Of a stretch of 22,500 nucleotides of DNA, positions 8,040-16,291 are shown piece by piece. This stretch comes from Cryptomeria japonica. Its lineage: Eukaryota; Streptophyta; Pinopsida; Cupressales; Cupressaceae. The notes under the pieces were generated by a model, which made no database searches, had not been told where the DNA came from, and was given only the letters and a program-made list of their open reading frames with translations. The translations under genes and the position numbers were made by a program. Every line of letters begins with the position of its first letter. Position 1 is the first letter of the stretch. Where the stretch lies: positions 67,501 to 90,000 of the forward strand of contig NW_026728922.1 in NCBI RefSeq assembly GCF_030272615.1, written 5' to 3'.

Positions 8040-9705
8040 GCGCACCTCGCTGCCCACCTTGGTGTGCTCCGAGGTGCCCACCACGGTGCGCAACGCCGGT
8101 GCGAACCCGGGAGCGCCCCGATGTGTGCTCCAAGGTGCGGCGTGCACGAAGTCGGACCCCGGTTTGCCCCGGGTGCGCACCTCGCGTGCACCTTGGTGCG
8201 CACACCTTGGCTGGGTTGCGCGGCCTGGTGGGCACCATGGTGCGCACCAAGGAGCGCTCCGAAGTGTGCTCCAAGGTGCGGCGTGCACGAAGTCGGAGCC
8301 CGGTTTGCCCCGGGTACGCACCTCGCGTGCACCTTCGCCGGGGTGGGCACCTCGGCTGGGTTGCGCGCCCTGGTGCGCACCAAGGAGCGCTCCGAAGTGT
8401 GCTCCAAGGTGCGGCGTGCACGAAGTCGGAGCCCGGTTTGCCCCGGGTGCGCACCTTCGCCGCGGTGCGCACCATGGCGTGCACGAAGTCGGAGCCCGGT
8501 TTGCCCCGGGTGCGCACCTCGCGTGCACCTTCGGCGGGGTTGCGCGCCCTGGTGGGCACCATGGTGCGCACCAAGGAGCGCTCCGAAGTGTGCTCCAAGG
8601 TGCGGCGTGCACGAAGTCGGAGCCCGGTTTGCCCCGGGTGCGCACCTCGCGTGCACCTTCGGCGGGGTTGCGCGCCCTGGTGGGCACCATGGTGCGCACC
8701 AAGGAGCGCTCCGAAGTGTGCTCCAAGGTGCGGCGTGCACGAAGTCGGAGCCCGGTTTGCCCCGGGTGCGCACCTCGCGTGCACCTTCGCCGCGGTGGGC
8801 ACCATGGCGTGCACGAAGTCGGAGCCCGGTTTGCCCCGGGTGCGCACCTCGCGTGCACCTTCGCCGGGGTGGGCACCTCGGCTGGGTTGCGCGCCCTGGT
8901 GCGCACCAAGGAGCGCTCCGAAGTGTGCTCCAAGGTGCGGCGTGCACGAAGTCGGAGCCCGGTTTGCCCCGGGTGCGCACCTCGCGTGCACCTTCGCCAG
9001 GGTGGGCACCTCGGTGCGCACACCTTCTCAATGTTTTCTTGCCTTTTCTGGAAATTGGTGAAGGCAGCGCATCAAAGGTGCGCACCTCGGTGTGCTCCGA
9101 GGTGCGAACCCGAGAGCGCTCCGAGGTGCCCACGAAGTCGAAAGTCGGGTTAATTGCATTGTTTTCCCCGGGTGCGCTCCGAGGTGCGCAACATCGGCGC
9201 GCACCAAGGAGGGCTCCGAAGTGTGCTCCAAGGTGCGCACGATGGCGTGCACCTCTGGTGCGCACGATTCGGAGCTCGGTTTGACCGGGGTGCGCACACC
9301 TTGGCTGGGTTGCGCACCTTTTGTGCGCTCCAAGGTGCGCACGAAGTCGGAGCTCGGTTTGCCCCGGGTGCGCACCTTCGCCAGGGTGCGCACCTTGATG
9401 CGCACGCCTTGGCTGGGCTGCGCACCTTGGTGGGCGCCATGGTGCGCACCTTTCGTGCGCTCCAAGGTGCGCACGAAGTCGGAGCTCGGTTTGCCCCGGG
9501 TGCGCACCTTGGTGGGCGCCATGGTGCACTCCGAGGTGCCCAAGATTGGTGCGCACCAAGGAGCGCTCCGAAGTGCGCTCCAAGGTGCGCGCGAAGTCGA
9601 AAGTTGGGTTAATTGTCCGGTTTGCCTCGGGTGCGCACCTTGCGTGCACCTTCGCCAGGGTGGGCGCCTTGGTGCGCACACCTTGGCTGGGCTGCGCACA
9701 CCTTG
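8040..9705. repeat. GGTGCGCACC-type satellite, block 3
   Basis: Second copy of block 1, with the same order of 65- and 130-bp modules and the same truncated boundary element at 9027-9077. Open frames of up to 662 codons overlap it on the plus strand, with a 579-codon frame on the minus strand. They are repeat artefacts. Confidence 0.9.
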
Positions 9706-9821
9706 GCACCCGCGTTTCCTTCATTTTAAATTTTTTTTTTTTACAATCTCTCAAGTGGGAAATTCTATAATCTCAACTTTTTTTGCCTTTTCAGGAAACT
9801 TTTGAATGGAGCGCATCATTG
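9706..9821 (+). repeat. Diverged A/T-rich boundary element, second copy
   Basis: Identical in layout to 1770-1885, with the twelve-T run and TTTTTTTGCCTTTTCAGG. It precedes the 5S gene 2 spacer. Confidence 0.7.
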
Positions 9822-10238
9822 GTGCGCTCCGAAGTGTGCTCCAAAGCTCTCTCCAGCTGCGTGCACCTGCCCCGGCCGCGCACCCGGCCCCGCCCAGCTT
9901 CGCTCACCTGTCCCGGGCGTCTGGTGCAGAACCTTAGAGTAAGAAACATCACCGTGCACCTTGGCCAACGTGCGCGACTCGACCGAGCGCGCACTGGCCG
10001 AGGTGCACACCGATTTCACCTGGGTGCGCGCGCAGCACCTCGGGCGCACCGGGGTGCGCGCACAACGCCCGGGTTGCACCGTGGCCTGTGTGCTCGGGGT
10101 GCCTCGGGTGCGCGCTCGGTGTCGCCCCCCGCGCGCGCGGTAGTGCGGGCAGCGCACCCCGGCCCGGCCCGGCCCCGACGAGAACGCAAACGGGCAAAAG
10201 GTTTATTCAAATAGCATTGCGACGCCCGGCGAAAAACT
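9822..10238. other. 5S gene 2, 3' flanking spacer (non-coding)
   Basis: Copy of 1886-2301 with three small differences: GTGCAGAACC for GTGCGGAACC, GGGTGCCTCGG for GGGCGCCTCGG, and one extra C before CGCGCGCG. No gene seen. Confidence 0.7.
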
Positions 10239-10244
10239 AAAAAA
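10239..10244 (-). terminator. RNA polymerase III terminator of 5S gene 2
   Basis: Six T on the sense strand directly after the 5S coding region, as for gene 1. Confidence 0.92.
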
Positions 10245-10362
10245 GGGTGCAACACCGGGACTTCCCGGGAGGTCACCCATCCCAGTACTACTCCGGCCCA
10301 AGCGCGCTTAACTGCGGAGTTCTGATGGGATCCGGTGCACTAATGCTGGTATGATCGCACCC
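10245..10362 (-). rRNA. 5S ribosomal RNA, copy 2
   Basis: Same 118-base gene as copy 1, with intact ends, box A and box C. The only difference I find is A instead of G at sense position 19 (T at plus position 10344). Both forms look functional. Two 5S genes about 7.9 kb apart in one spacer is a low-density linked arrangement, not a 5S tandem array. Orientation is again opposite to the inferred 35S direction. Confidence 0.98.
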
Positions 10363-10392
10363 GTTATGAGCTTGTCGCAGTGTGTACTTAGC
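10363..10392 (-). promoter_or_regulatory. 5S gene 2 upstream promoter elements
   Basis: Same TAAGTA at about -28, GC at -15/-14 and C at -1 as gene 1. Confidence 0.7.
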
Positions 10393-10757
10393 AAACCGCG
10401 ACCCACGTGCGAATCCACCCCGGCCACCCACCCCCGTCGAGGTGCACACCCTCCCTCGCGAAGTGCGCCCCGTTCGCCAAGTGTGAGCCCTGCCCGGGTG
10501 CGCGCACCTTGCTAGGGCGTCGGGTGTGCACCCGGCCCGGCCTACGTGCGTGCACCTGGAGGGGGCGTCGTGTGCGTGCAGTGTCCCGTCTGCAACGCGG
10601 TGCCCACACACCACCTCGGGCGCAACGACCTGCGCTCACATGTGGGCCGAGTGCACCTTGGTGCATGTTCGGGGCGCCTCGGGTGCACGCTCGATCTTGC
10701 CCCGGTGCACCAAGGCGCTCGGTTTGCCCCGGGTGCGCACTTGGTGCAAGGTGGGCA
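10393..10757. other. 5S gene 2, 5' flanking spacer (non-coding)
   Basis: Second copy of 2456-2820. I see no gene or array in it. Confidence 0.65.
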
Positions 10758-11097
10758 CCCAAAATAGGGATCAAGCACCAAAACACAAGTTTCGGGATGC
10801 AAAATGGGACCCAAGGACCACAAATGCGTTCCAAGACCCATGATGGGTCCACGAGAACAAAAATGTGTTCCGAGACTTAATAAACAAATATTGGGTTTTA
10901 GGAGAAGAAACATGCTCTGATGCCCAAAACGAGAATCGACCCCGAAAAGGCCACAGGCCAAAAGTGGGATGCGAGACAAAAAAAAATGGGACCCGAGGAC
11001 CAAAATTGGGTTCCCAGGTCGAAGACAGGGCAACCGGACAAGAAACGACCTCTAAGGCTCGAAATGAGTCCCGACGACTAAAACTTGACAAGAAGCA
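10758..11097. repeat. A-rich degenerate repeat, second copy
   Basis: Copy of 2821-3160 with the same GGGACC/CCAAAA words. I noticed no differences. Confidence 0.55.
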
Positions 11098-12830
11098 CCC
11101 ATCAGGCACCCAACTCGACACCCATGGGATGCCGACCCACCCGGGCTTCCACCTAGCACACCTTGGCACCCACCCACCCTCGCACCCAACCTCGCACCCA
11201 ACTTAGCACCTTTGAACCCACATTGGCACTCACCCTGACCCTGGCACCTTGGAACCCACATTGGCACTCACCTTGACCCTGGCACCCACCTTTGCACTCA
11301 CCTTGGGACCCACCCTGGCTCCCACCTCGGCACCCACCCAGACACCCACCTTGGTTCCTTGGCACCCACCTTGGATCCTTGGCACCCACCCCGACACCCA
11401 CCTTGGCACGCAACTTGGCTACTTGCCACCCACCTTGGCTCCTTGACGCCCACCCCGACAACCACCCCGTGACCTACCCTGGCTAGGGTTGGTGCACACC
11501 CACCCTGGTGCCCACCTTGGCACCCACCCTATGACCCACCTTGGCACGCACCTTAGTACCCACCCCGTTACCCACCCTAGGACCCACCCCGTGACCCACC
11601 TTGGCCAGGGTGGGTGCACCCACCCTGGTGCCCACCTTGGCACCCACCCATCCTAGCACCCAGCCTGTGACCGGGCTTGGAACCCAACCTTGCACCCGCA
11701 CCCGTCTTGGCCAGTGTGGGTGCGCACCCATCCTGGCACCCACGTTGTGACACACCCTTTAACCCACGCACCCTAGCACCCACGTTGGCACCCACCTTGG
11801 AACCCAACCTAGCAACTTGGCACCCACCCCGTGACCCACCTTGGCATCCACCATAGCAGTCGCCGACTTGGCACCCACCTCGGCACCCACCTTGACACTT
11901 GTGGACCCACCTTGCCACTCACCCTAGCATCGACCCATCCTAGCACCCACCCTGGCACCTTTGCACCCTAGCACTCACCCATCCTAGCACCTAACCTGTG
12001 ACCCACCTTGACACTCACCCTCGCACCCACCTTGGAACCCAACCTAGCACCCACCCACCCTGACACCAACCCTAGCACCTACCCACCCTTGCACCCACCC
12101 TGTGACCCATCTTGGCACCCACCCATCCTACCACTCAACCTATCACCCACCTTCTCACCCACCTTGGCATCCACCTTAGCACCCACCCACACTGGCACCT
12201 TGGCACCCACCTCGGGCAAGGTGGGTGCACACCCACCCTGGCACCCAATTTAGAACCCACCGAGCATGTTACCCACCTTGGCACCCACATTGCAGCCCAC
12301 CCTAGTACCCACCCTATGACCCACATTGGCATCCACACCCTAGCACCCAGGCACCTCGACACCCGCCTTGACACCCACCCTAGCACTGAACCTGTGACCC
12401 ACCTTGGAACTCACCCTAGAACCCACCCACCCTGTGAACCACCTTGGCATCCACCTTAGCACCCACCCACCTTGGCACCCACTCTAGCACTCACCCATCC
12501 TAACACCCAACTTGTTACCCACCTTGGCACCCGCCCTCGCGTCCACCTTGAAACCCACCCTAGCACCCACCCACGCAGGAGCCCACCTTGGCACCCAACC
12601 TAACACCCACGCATCCTGGCACCCAACTTGTGACCCACCTTGGAACCCACCCTAGTACCCACCTTTGAACCCACTATATCACCAACCCACCTTGGCACCC
12701 ACCCTATGACCCTCTTTGGAATCCACCCTAGCACGCACCCACCCTGGCACCCACCATGGAGCGCACCCTAGCACCCACCCACCTCGGCACGCACCTCAAC
12801 ACCCACCTTGGTGTGCGCACTGCGCCAACC
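11098..12830. repeat. C-rich CACCCACCTTGG tandem array, long version
   Basis: About 1.7 kb of degenerate CACCCACCTTGG and CCTAGCACCCACC repeats. The part up to 11617 copies the short array. The rest is unique to this place and more diverged (CATCCTAGCACC, TGTGACCCACC). Strand asymmetry is extreme, with C and A dominating the plus strand and G runs almost only on the minus strand. A few short strand switches occur (11605-11628, about 11713 and about 12220). The array ends in a transition to GTGCGC words. No gene. Confidence 0.9.
11605..11628. repeat. Perfect 24-bp palindrome inside the C-rich array
   Basis: CCAGGGTGGGTG is followed directly by its exact reverse complement CACCCACCCTGG. Both halves are ordinary words of the array, so the palindrome is a head-to-head junction of array units. 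The boundary of the 3.68-kb duplication falls at its centre. Confidence 0.9.
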
Positions 12831-13000
12831 TCTCAAAGACCCTATGTGGTGCGCTCCAAAGTGTACACCTTTGGTGCGCTCCAAGGTGCGCACCTTTGGT
12901 GCACACCGAGGTGCACACCAAAGTGTGCACCGAGGTGAGCACCAAAGTGCACTCCAGGGTGCACACCAAGGCGTGCACCTTTGGTGCGGTCAATGCAAAC
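12831..13000. repeat. Short-period GGTGCGC/CACCTTTGG repeat, transition zone
   Basis: Steps of about 20-22 bases alternate GGTGCGCTCCAAAG, GGTGCGCACCTTTGG, GGTGCACACCGAGG and similar. The words relate both to the GGTGCGCACC satellite on the left and to the 38/52-bp array at 14063, so this may be a bridge or ancestral form. Confidence 0.65.
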
Positions 13001-13052
13001 GAATTCGGAAGTTGGGGTCGATGTCCTAATCGCTGCTGCAGACTACACGTAT

Positions 13053-13084
13053 GAGAATCGGACAAATAGCTTTATATAGGGGAG
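13053..13084 (+). promoter_or_regulatory. Pol I promoter-like unit 1 (spacer promoter)
   Basis: GAATCGGACAAATAGC is followed by TATATAGGGG at 13073-13082. In plants, RNA polymerase I starts at the last A of this motif. One extra T separates the upstream block from the motif, which is unique to this copy and may weaken it. A downstream CTCCCC at 13106-13111 can pair with GGGGAG. Confidence 0.78.
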
Positions 13085-13210
13085 GTGTTGCGTTTGATGG
13101 GTCGACTCCCCTGGTTGTGTGCACTGCACCAACTTCAAAGACCCTGTCTTGTTTAAGAAGTCAAAAGTTGGGGTGGATGTCCTAATCATTGCTGCAGTCT
13201 ACGCATGTAT

Positions 13211-13241
13211 GAGAATCAGACAAATAGCTTATATAGGGGAG
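13211..13241 (+). promoter_or_regulatory. Pol I promoter-like unit 2 (spacer promoter)
   Basis: Motif at 13230-13239 with GAATCAGACAAATAGC upstream. The complementary CTCCCC follows about 25 bases later. Confidence 0.8.
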
Positions 13242-13430
13242 GTGTTGCATTCGGTGGGTTGACTCCCCTGGTTGTGCGCACTGCGCCAACCTCAAAGACC
13301 CCGCATAGCAGAAGAAGTCGGAAGTCGGATTTTGGTGAGCACCAAGGCGTGCACCTTTGGTGCGGTCAACGCAGACGAATTCAGAAGTTGGGGTGGATGT
13401 CCTAATCGTTGTTGCAGGCTACACATGTAT

Positions 13431-13461
13431 GAGAATCAGACAAATAGCTTATATAGGGGAG
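13431..13461 (+). promoter_or_regulatory. Pol I promoter-like unit 3 (spacer promoter)
   Basis: Motif at 13450-13459. The downstream arm is CTCCCT, which still pairs with GGGGAG through one G-U. Confidence 0.8.
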
Positions 13462-13587
13462 GTGTTGGGTTTGATGGGTCAACTCCCTTGGTTGTGCGCA
13501 TTACGCCAACCTCAAAGACCTTGTTTTCGTTAAGAAGTCAAAAGTTGGGGTCAATGTCCTAATGGCTCCTGCAGGCTACACATGTAT

Positions 13588-13618
13588 GAGAATCGGACAA
13601 ATAGCTTATATAGGGGAG
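13588..13618 (+). promoter_or_regulatory. Pol I promoter-like unit 4 (spacer promoter)
   Basis: Motif at 13607-13616 in a standard 157-bp unit, with GAATCGGACAAATAGC upstream and CTCCCC downstream. Confidence 0.8.
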
Positions 13619-13744
13619 GTGTTGGGTTTGATGGGTCGACTCCCCTGGTTGTGCGCATTACGTCAACCTCAAAGACCTTGTTTTCGTTAAGAAGTCAAAA
13701 GTTGGGGTCGATGTCCTAATTGCTCCTGTAGACTACACATGTAT

Positions 13745-13775
13745 GAGAATCAGACAAATAGCTTATATAGGGGAG
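13745..13775 (+). promoter_or_regulatory. Pol I promoter-like unit 5 (spacer promoter)
   Basis: Motif at 13764-13773. The upstream block is of the GAATCAGACAAATAGC subtype. Confidence 0.8.
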
Positions 13776-13901
13776 GTGTTGGGTTTGATGGGTTGACTCC
13801 CCTAGTTGTTCGCATTACACCAACCTCAAAGACCTTGTTTTCGTTTAGAAGCCGAAAGTTGGGGTCGATGTCCTAATTGCTCCTGCAGGCTACGCATGTA
13901 T

Positions 13902-13932
13902 GAGAATCAGACAAATAGCTTATATAGGGGAG
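13902..13932 (+). promoter_or_regulatory. Pol I promoter-like unit 6 (spacer promoter)
   Basis: Motif at 13921-13930. This is the last unit of array A. A transcript from here would run directly into the 38/52-bp array. Confidence 0.8.
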
Positions 13933-14062
13933 GTGTTGGGTTTGATGGGTCGACTCCCCTGGTTGTGCGCATTGCGCCAACCTCAAAGACCCTGCATTGC
14001 GGATGAAGTCGAAAGTCAGAGTTTGGTGTGCTACAAGGTGTGGTCGAAGGTGCTCACCTAGG

Positions 14063-14693
14063 TGTGCACCTTTGGAGCACAGGAAAAGTGCCCTCCAAAA
14101 GTGCGCACCTTTGGAGTGCACAAAAGTGCCCTCCAAAAGTGCGCACCTTTGGAGCGCAGAAAAGTGCCCTCCAAAAAGTGCCCTCCAAAAGTGCGCACCT
14201 TTGGAGCTCCAAAAAGTGCCCTCCAAAAGTGCGCACCTTTGGAGCGCAGAAAAGTGCCCTCCAAAAAGTGCCCTCCAAAAGTGCGCACCTTTGGAGCGCA
14301 GAAAAGTGCCCTCCAAAAGTGCGCACCTTTGGAGCGCAGAAAAGTGCCCTCCAAAAAGTGCCCTCCAAAAGTGCGCACCTTTGGAGCGCAGAAAAGTGCC
14401 CTCCAAAAAGTGCCCTCCAAAAGTGCGCACCTTTGGAGCGCAGAAAAGTGCCCTCCAAAAAGTGCCCTCCAAAAGTGCGCACCTTTGGAGCGCAGAAAAG
14501 TGCCCTCCAAAAAGTGCCCTCCAAAAGTGCGCACCTTTGGAGCGCAGAAAAGTGCCCTCCAAAAAGTGCCCTCCAAAAGTGCGCACCTTTGGAGCGCAGA
14601 AAAGTGCCCTCCAAAAGTGCGCACCTTTGGAGCGCACAAAAGTGCCCTCCAAAAGTGCGCACTTTTGGTGCGCACCAAGGCGCTGGTTCGGTC
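14063..14693 (+). repeat. 38/52-bp tandem array (GTGCGCACCTTTGGAG type)
   Basis: Fourteen copies start with GTGCGCACCTTTGGAG (first and last slightly altered) at 14063, 14101, 14139, 14191, 14229, 14281, 14319, 14371, 14423, 14475, 14527, 14579, 14617 and 14655. Steps are exactly 38 or 52 bp. The 52-bp form has a second copy of the 14-base piece AGTGCCCTCCAAAA. GTGCGCACCTTTGGAG can pair with the neighbouring CTCCAAAAGTGCGCAC, so the array can fold into hairpins on either strand. Open frames of 206-322 codons on both strands are artefacts of the array. Confidence 0.95.
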
Positions 14694-14757
14694 GTTGCAG
14701 GCGAGTTCGGAAGTTGGGGTCGATGTCCTGAGCGGAGGTGCAAACTACACAGGTGTC

Positions 14758-14787
14758 GGAATCGGACAAATAGCTTATATAGGGGAG
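14758..14787 (+). promoter_or_regulatory. Pol I promoter-like unit 7 (spacer promoter)
   Basis: Motif at 14776-14785 with GGAATCGGACAAATAGC upstream. First unit of array B, just after the 38/52-bp array. Confidence 0.8.
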
Positions 14788-15068
14788 GTGTATGCTTCGA
14801 TGGGTCGACTCCCCAGGTTGAGCGCACCGCGCCAACCTCAAAGACCCTACGGTATGGATGAAGTCGGAAGTTGGGTCCGATGACCAATTCGATTAGTAGG
14901 TATGCTCATGAGGTCGGAATTTGGGTCCGATGACCTGCCATGTGCAGGAAGGCGAATGTTGACACTGTGCGTTGCAAGGTGCACACCAAGGCGCTGGTGC
15001 GGTCTTTTTAGTCGAGTTCGGAAGTTGGGGTCGATGTCCTGATCGGAGGTGCAAGCTACACAGGTGTG

Positions 15069-15098
15069 GGAATCGGACAAATAGCTTATATAGGGGAG
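15069..15098 (+). promoter_or_regulatory. Pol I promoter-like unit 8 (spacer promoter)
   Basis: Motif at 15087-15096, followed by GGTGTATGCTTCG and, about 25 bases on, CTCCCC. Confidence 0.8.
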
Positions 15099-15379
15099 GT
15101 GTATGCTTCGTTGGGTCGACTCCCCGGGTTGAGCGCACCGCGCCAACCTCAAAGACCCTACGGTATGGATGAAGTCGGAAGTTGGGTCCGATGACCGATT
15201 CGATATGTAGGCATACTCGCGAGGTCGGAATTTGGGTCCGATGACCTGCCACGTGCAGGAAGGCGAATGTTGGCACTGTGCGTTGCAAGGTGCGCACCAA
15301 GGCGCTGGTTCGGTCGTTGGAGGCGAGTTCGGAAGTTGGGGTCGATGTCTTGATCGGAGGTGCAAACTACACAGGTGTG

Positions 15380-15409
15380 GGAATCGGACAAATAGCTTAT
15401 ATAGGGGAG
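15380..15409 (+). promoter_or_regulatory. Pol I promoter-like unit 9 (spacer promoter)
   Basis: Motif at 15398-15407. The core is identical to unit 8. Confidence 0.8.
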
Positions 15410-15690
15410 GTGTATGCTTCGTTGGGTCGACTCCCCGGGTTGAGCGCACCGCGCCAACCTCAAAGACCCTACGGTATGGATGAAGTCGGAAGTTGGGTCC
15501 GATGACCGATTCGATATGTAGGCATACTCGCGAGGTCGGAATTTGGGTCCGATGACCTGCCATGTGCAGGAAGGCGAATGTTGGGACTGTGCGTCGCAAG
15601 GTGCGCACCAAGGCGCTGGTGCCGTCGTTGCAGTCGAGTTCGGAAGTTGGGGTCGATGTCCTGGTCAGAGGTGCAAACTACACAGGTGTG

Positions 15691-15720
15691 GGAATCGGAC
15701 AAATAGCTTATATAGGGGAG
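15691..15720 (+). promoter_or_regulatory. Pol I promoter-like unit 10 (spacer promoter)
   Basis: Motif at 15709-15718. The downstream arm is CTCCCT, pairing with one G-U. Confidence 0.8.
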
Positions 15721-15839
15721 GTGTATGCTTCGATGGGTCGACTCCCTGGGTTGAGCGCACCGCGCCAACCTCAAAGACCCTACAGTATGGATGAAGTCGG
15801 AAGTTGGGTCCGATGACCGATTCGATACGTAGGCATATT

Positions 15840-16130
15840 GGCGAGGTCTGAATTTGTGTCCGATGACCTGCCATGCGCAGGAAGGCGGAATTTGGGTCCG
15901 ATGACCGAGTTGATGGCGTGCCATGCGCAGAAAGGCGGAATTTGGGTCCGATGACCGAGTTGATGTTGATGGCCCGCCATGCACAGGAAGGCGGAATTTG
16001 GGTCCGATGACCGATTTGAAGGCGTGCCATACGCAAAAAGGCGGAGTTTGGGTCCGATGACCGAGTTGATATTGATGGCCCGCCATGCGCAGGAAGGCGG
16101 AATTTGGGTCCGATGACCTGACATACGCAT
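15840..16130 (+). repeat. 50/56-bp array of the GGAATTTGGGTCCGATGACC element
   Basis: GGCGGAATTTGGGTCCGATG starts at 15884, 15934, 15990, 16040 and 16096, so steps alternate 50, 56, 50 and 56 bp. A diverged copy is at about 15843. Each is linked to CCATGCGCAGGAAG. The element also occurs once per 311-bp unit and, as GAAGTTGGGTCCGATG, upstream of other promoters. The array looks like a local expansion of a promoter-proximal element, similar in layout to rDNA enhancer repeats of animals. Enhancer function is inference only. Confidence 0.85.
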
Positions 16131-16234
16131 GGAGTCCGACTCGGGGGCCGATGTTCGATTCGATGACTTGCATTGTGGGTAAAGTCGGAAGTTGTGGTCT
16201 TTGACCCGATTCGATGACCAGACTTCGGCTGCTT

Positions 16235-16265
16235 GAGAATCGGACAAATAACTTATATAGGGGAG
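16235..16265 (+). promoter_or_regulatory. Pol I promoter-like unit 11
   Basis: Motif at 16254-16263, preceded by ACAAATAACT (not ACAAATAGCT), which marks the array C subtype. GGGGAGG can pair with CCTCCCC about 20 bases downstream. Confidence 0.8.
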
Positions 16266-16291
16266 GTAGTGTTCTCGAGCATCCTCCCCCC

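Larger units (their letters stand above)
7937..11617. repeat. Large direct duplication, right copy (3.68 kb)
   Basis: Matches 1-3680 nearly base for base. The match ends at 11617, one base past the centre of a perfect 24-bp palindrome (11605-11628). In the left copy only the first half of that palindrome is present. Confidence 0.93.
13000..14010 (+). repeat. Promoter repeat array A, six units of about 157 bp
   Basis: Six units, with the TATATAGGGG motif at 13073, 13230, 13450, 13607, 13764 and 13921. The spacings are 157, 220, 157, 157 and 157 bp. The 220-bp unit holds an extra GGTGAGCACCAAGGCGTGCA stretch like the transition zone. Each unit reads GAAGTTGGGGTCGATGTCC, then CTGCAGGCTAC, then GAATCGGACAAATAGC before the motif, and ends CTCCCCTGGTTGTGCGCA, GCCAACCTCAAAGACC. 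It has the organisation expected of rDNA spacer promoters. Confidence 0.9.
14694..15839 (+). repeat. Promoter repeat array B, four units of 311 bp
   Basis: TATATAGGGG motifs lie at 14776, 15087, 15398 and 15709, exactly 311 bp apart. Each unit joins a GGTGCGCACCAAGGCGCTGG piece, the GAAGTTGGGGTCGATGTCC element, the promoter core with GGTGTATGCTTCG downstream, then GAAGTCGGAAGTTGGGTCC, and a further GTCGGAATTTGGGTCCGATG element with CCATGTGCAGGAAGGCGAAT. Units differ at only a few bases, so they are recently homogenised. Confidence 0.93.

Noticed and set aside
7073-9061. A 662-codon open frame (and overlapping 579-, 406- and 384-codon frames on both strands) as Cys/Arg-rich proteins
   Set aside because: The frames follow satellite modules, occur on both strands in several phases, repeat with the array, and have no domain or codon signature. 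Stop-poor, self-complementary GC-rich repeats explain them.
1-9821. T10-12 runs in the boundary elements as terminators for 5S genes
   Set aside because: The 5S genes are on the minus strand and have their own T6 directly after the gene. The boundary T runs are on the plus strand and at least 400 bp away.
3160-12830. Telomere-like or interstitial telomeric repeats, because of CCCTAG and CCCACC words
   Set aside because: The plant telomere unit CCCTAAA is not tandemly present. The array unit is CACCCACCTTGG and variants.
14063-14693. CRISPR-like array (short regular repeats)
   Set aside because: There are no unique spacers between repeats. The 38/52-bp copies abut directly, and the context is plant nuclear rDNA.
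13997-14887. Open frames of 206-322 codons with repeating CAP/KVRTFG peptides as a repeat protein
   Set aside because: They are translations of the 38/52-bp array. Similar frames exist in several phases and on the opposite strand.
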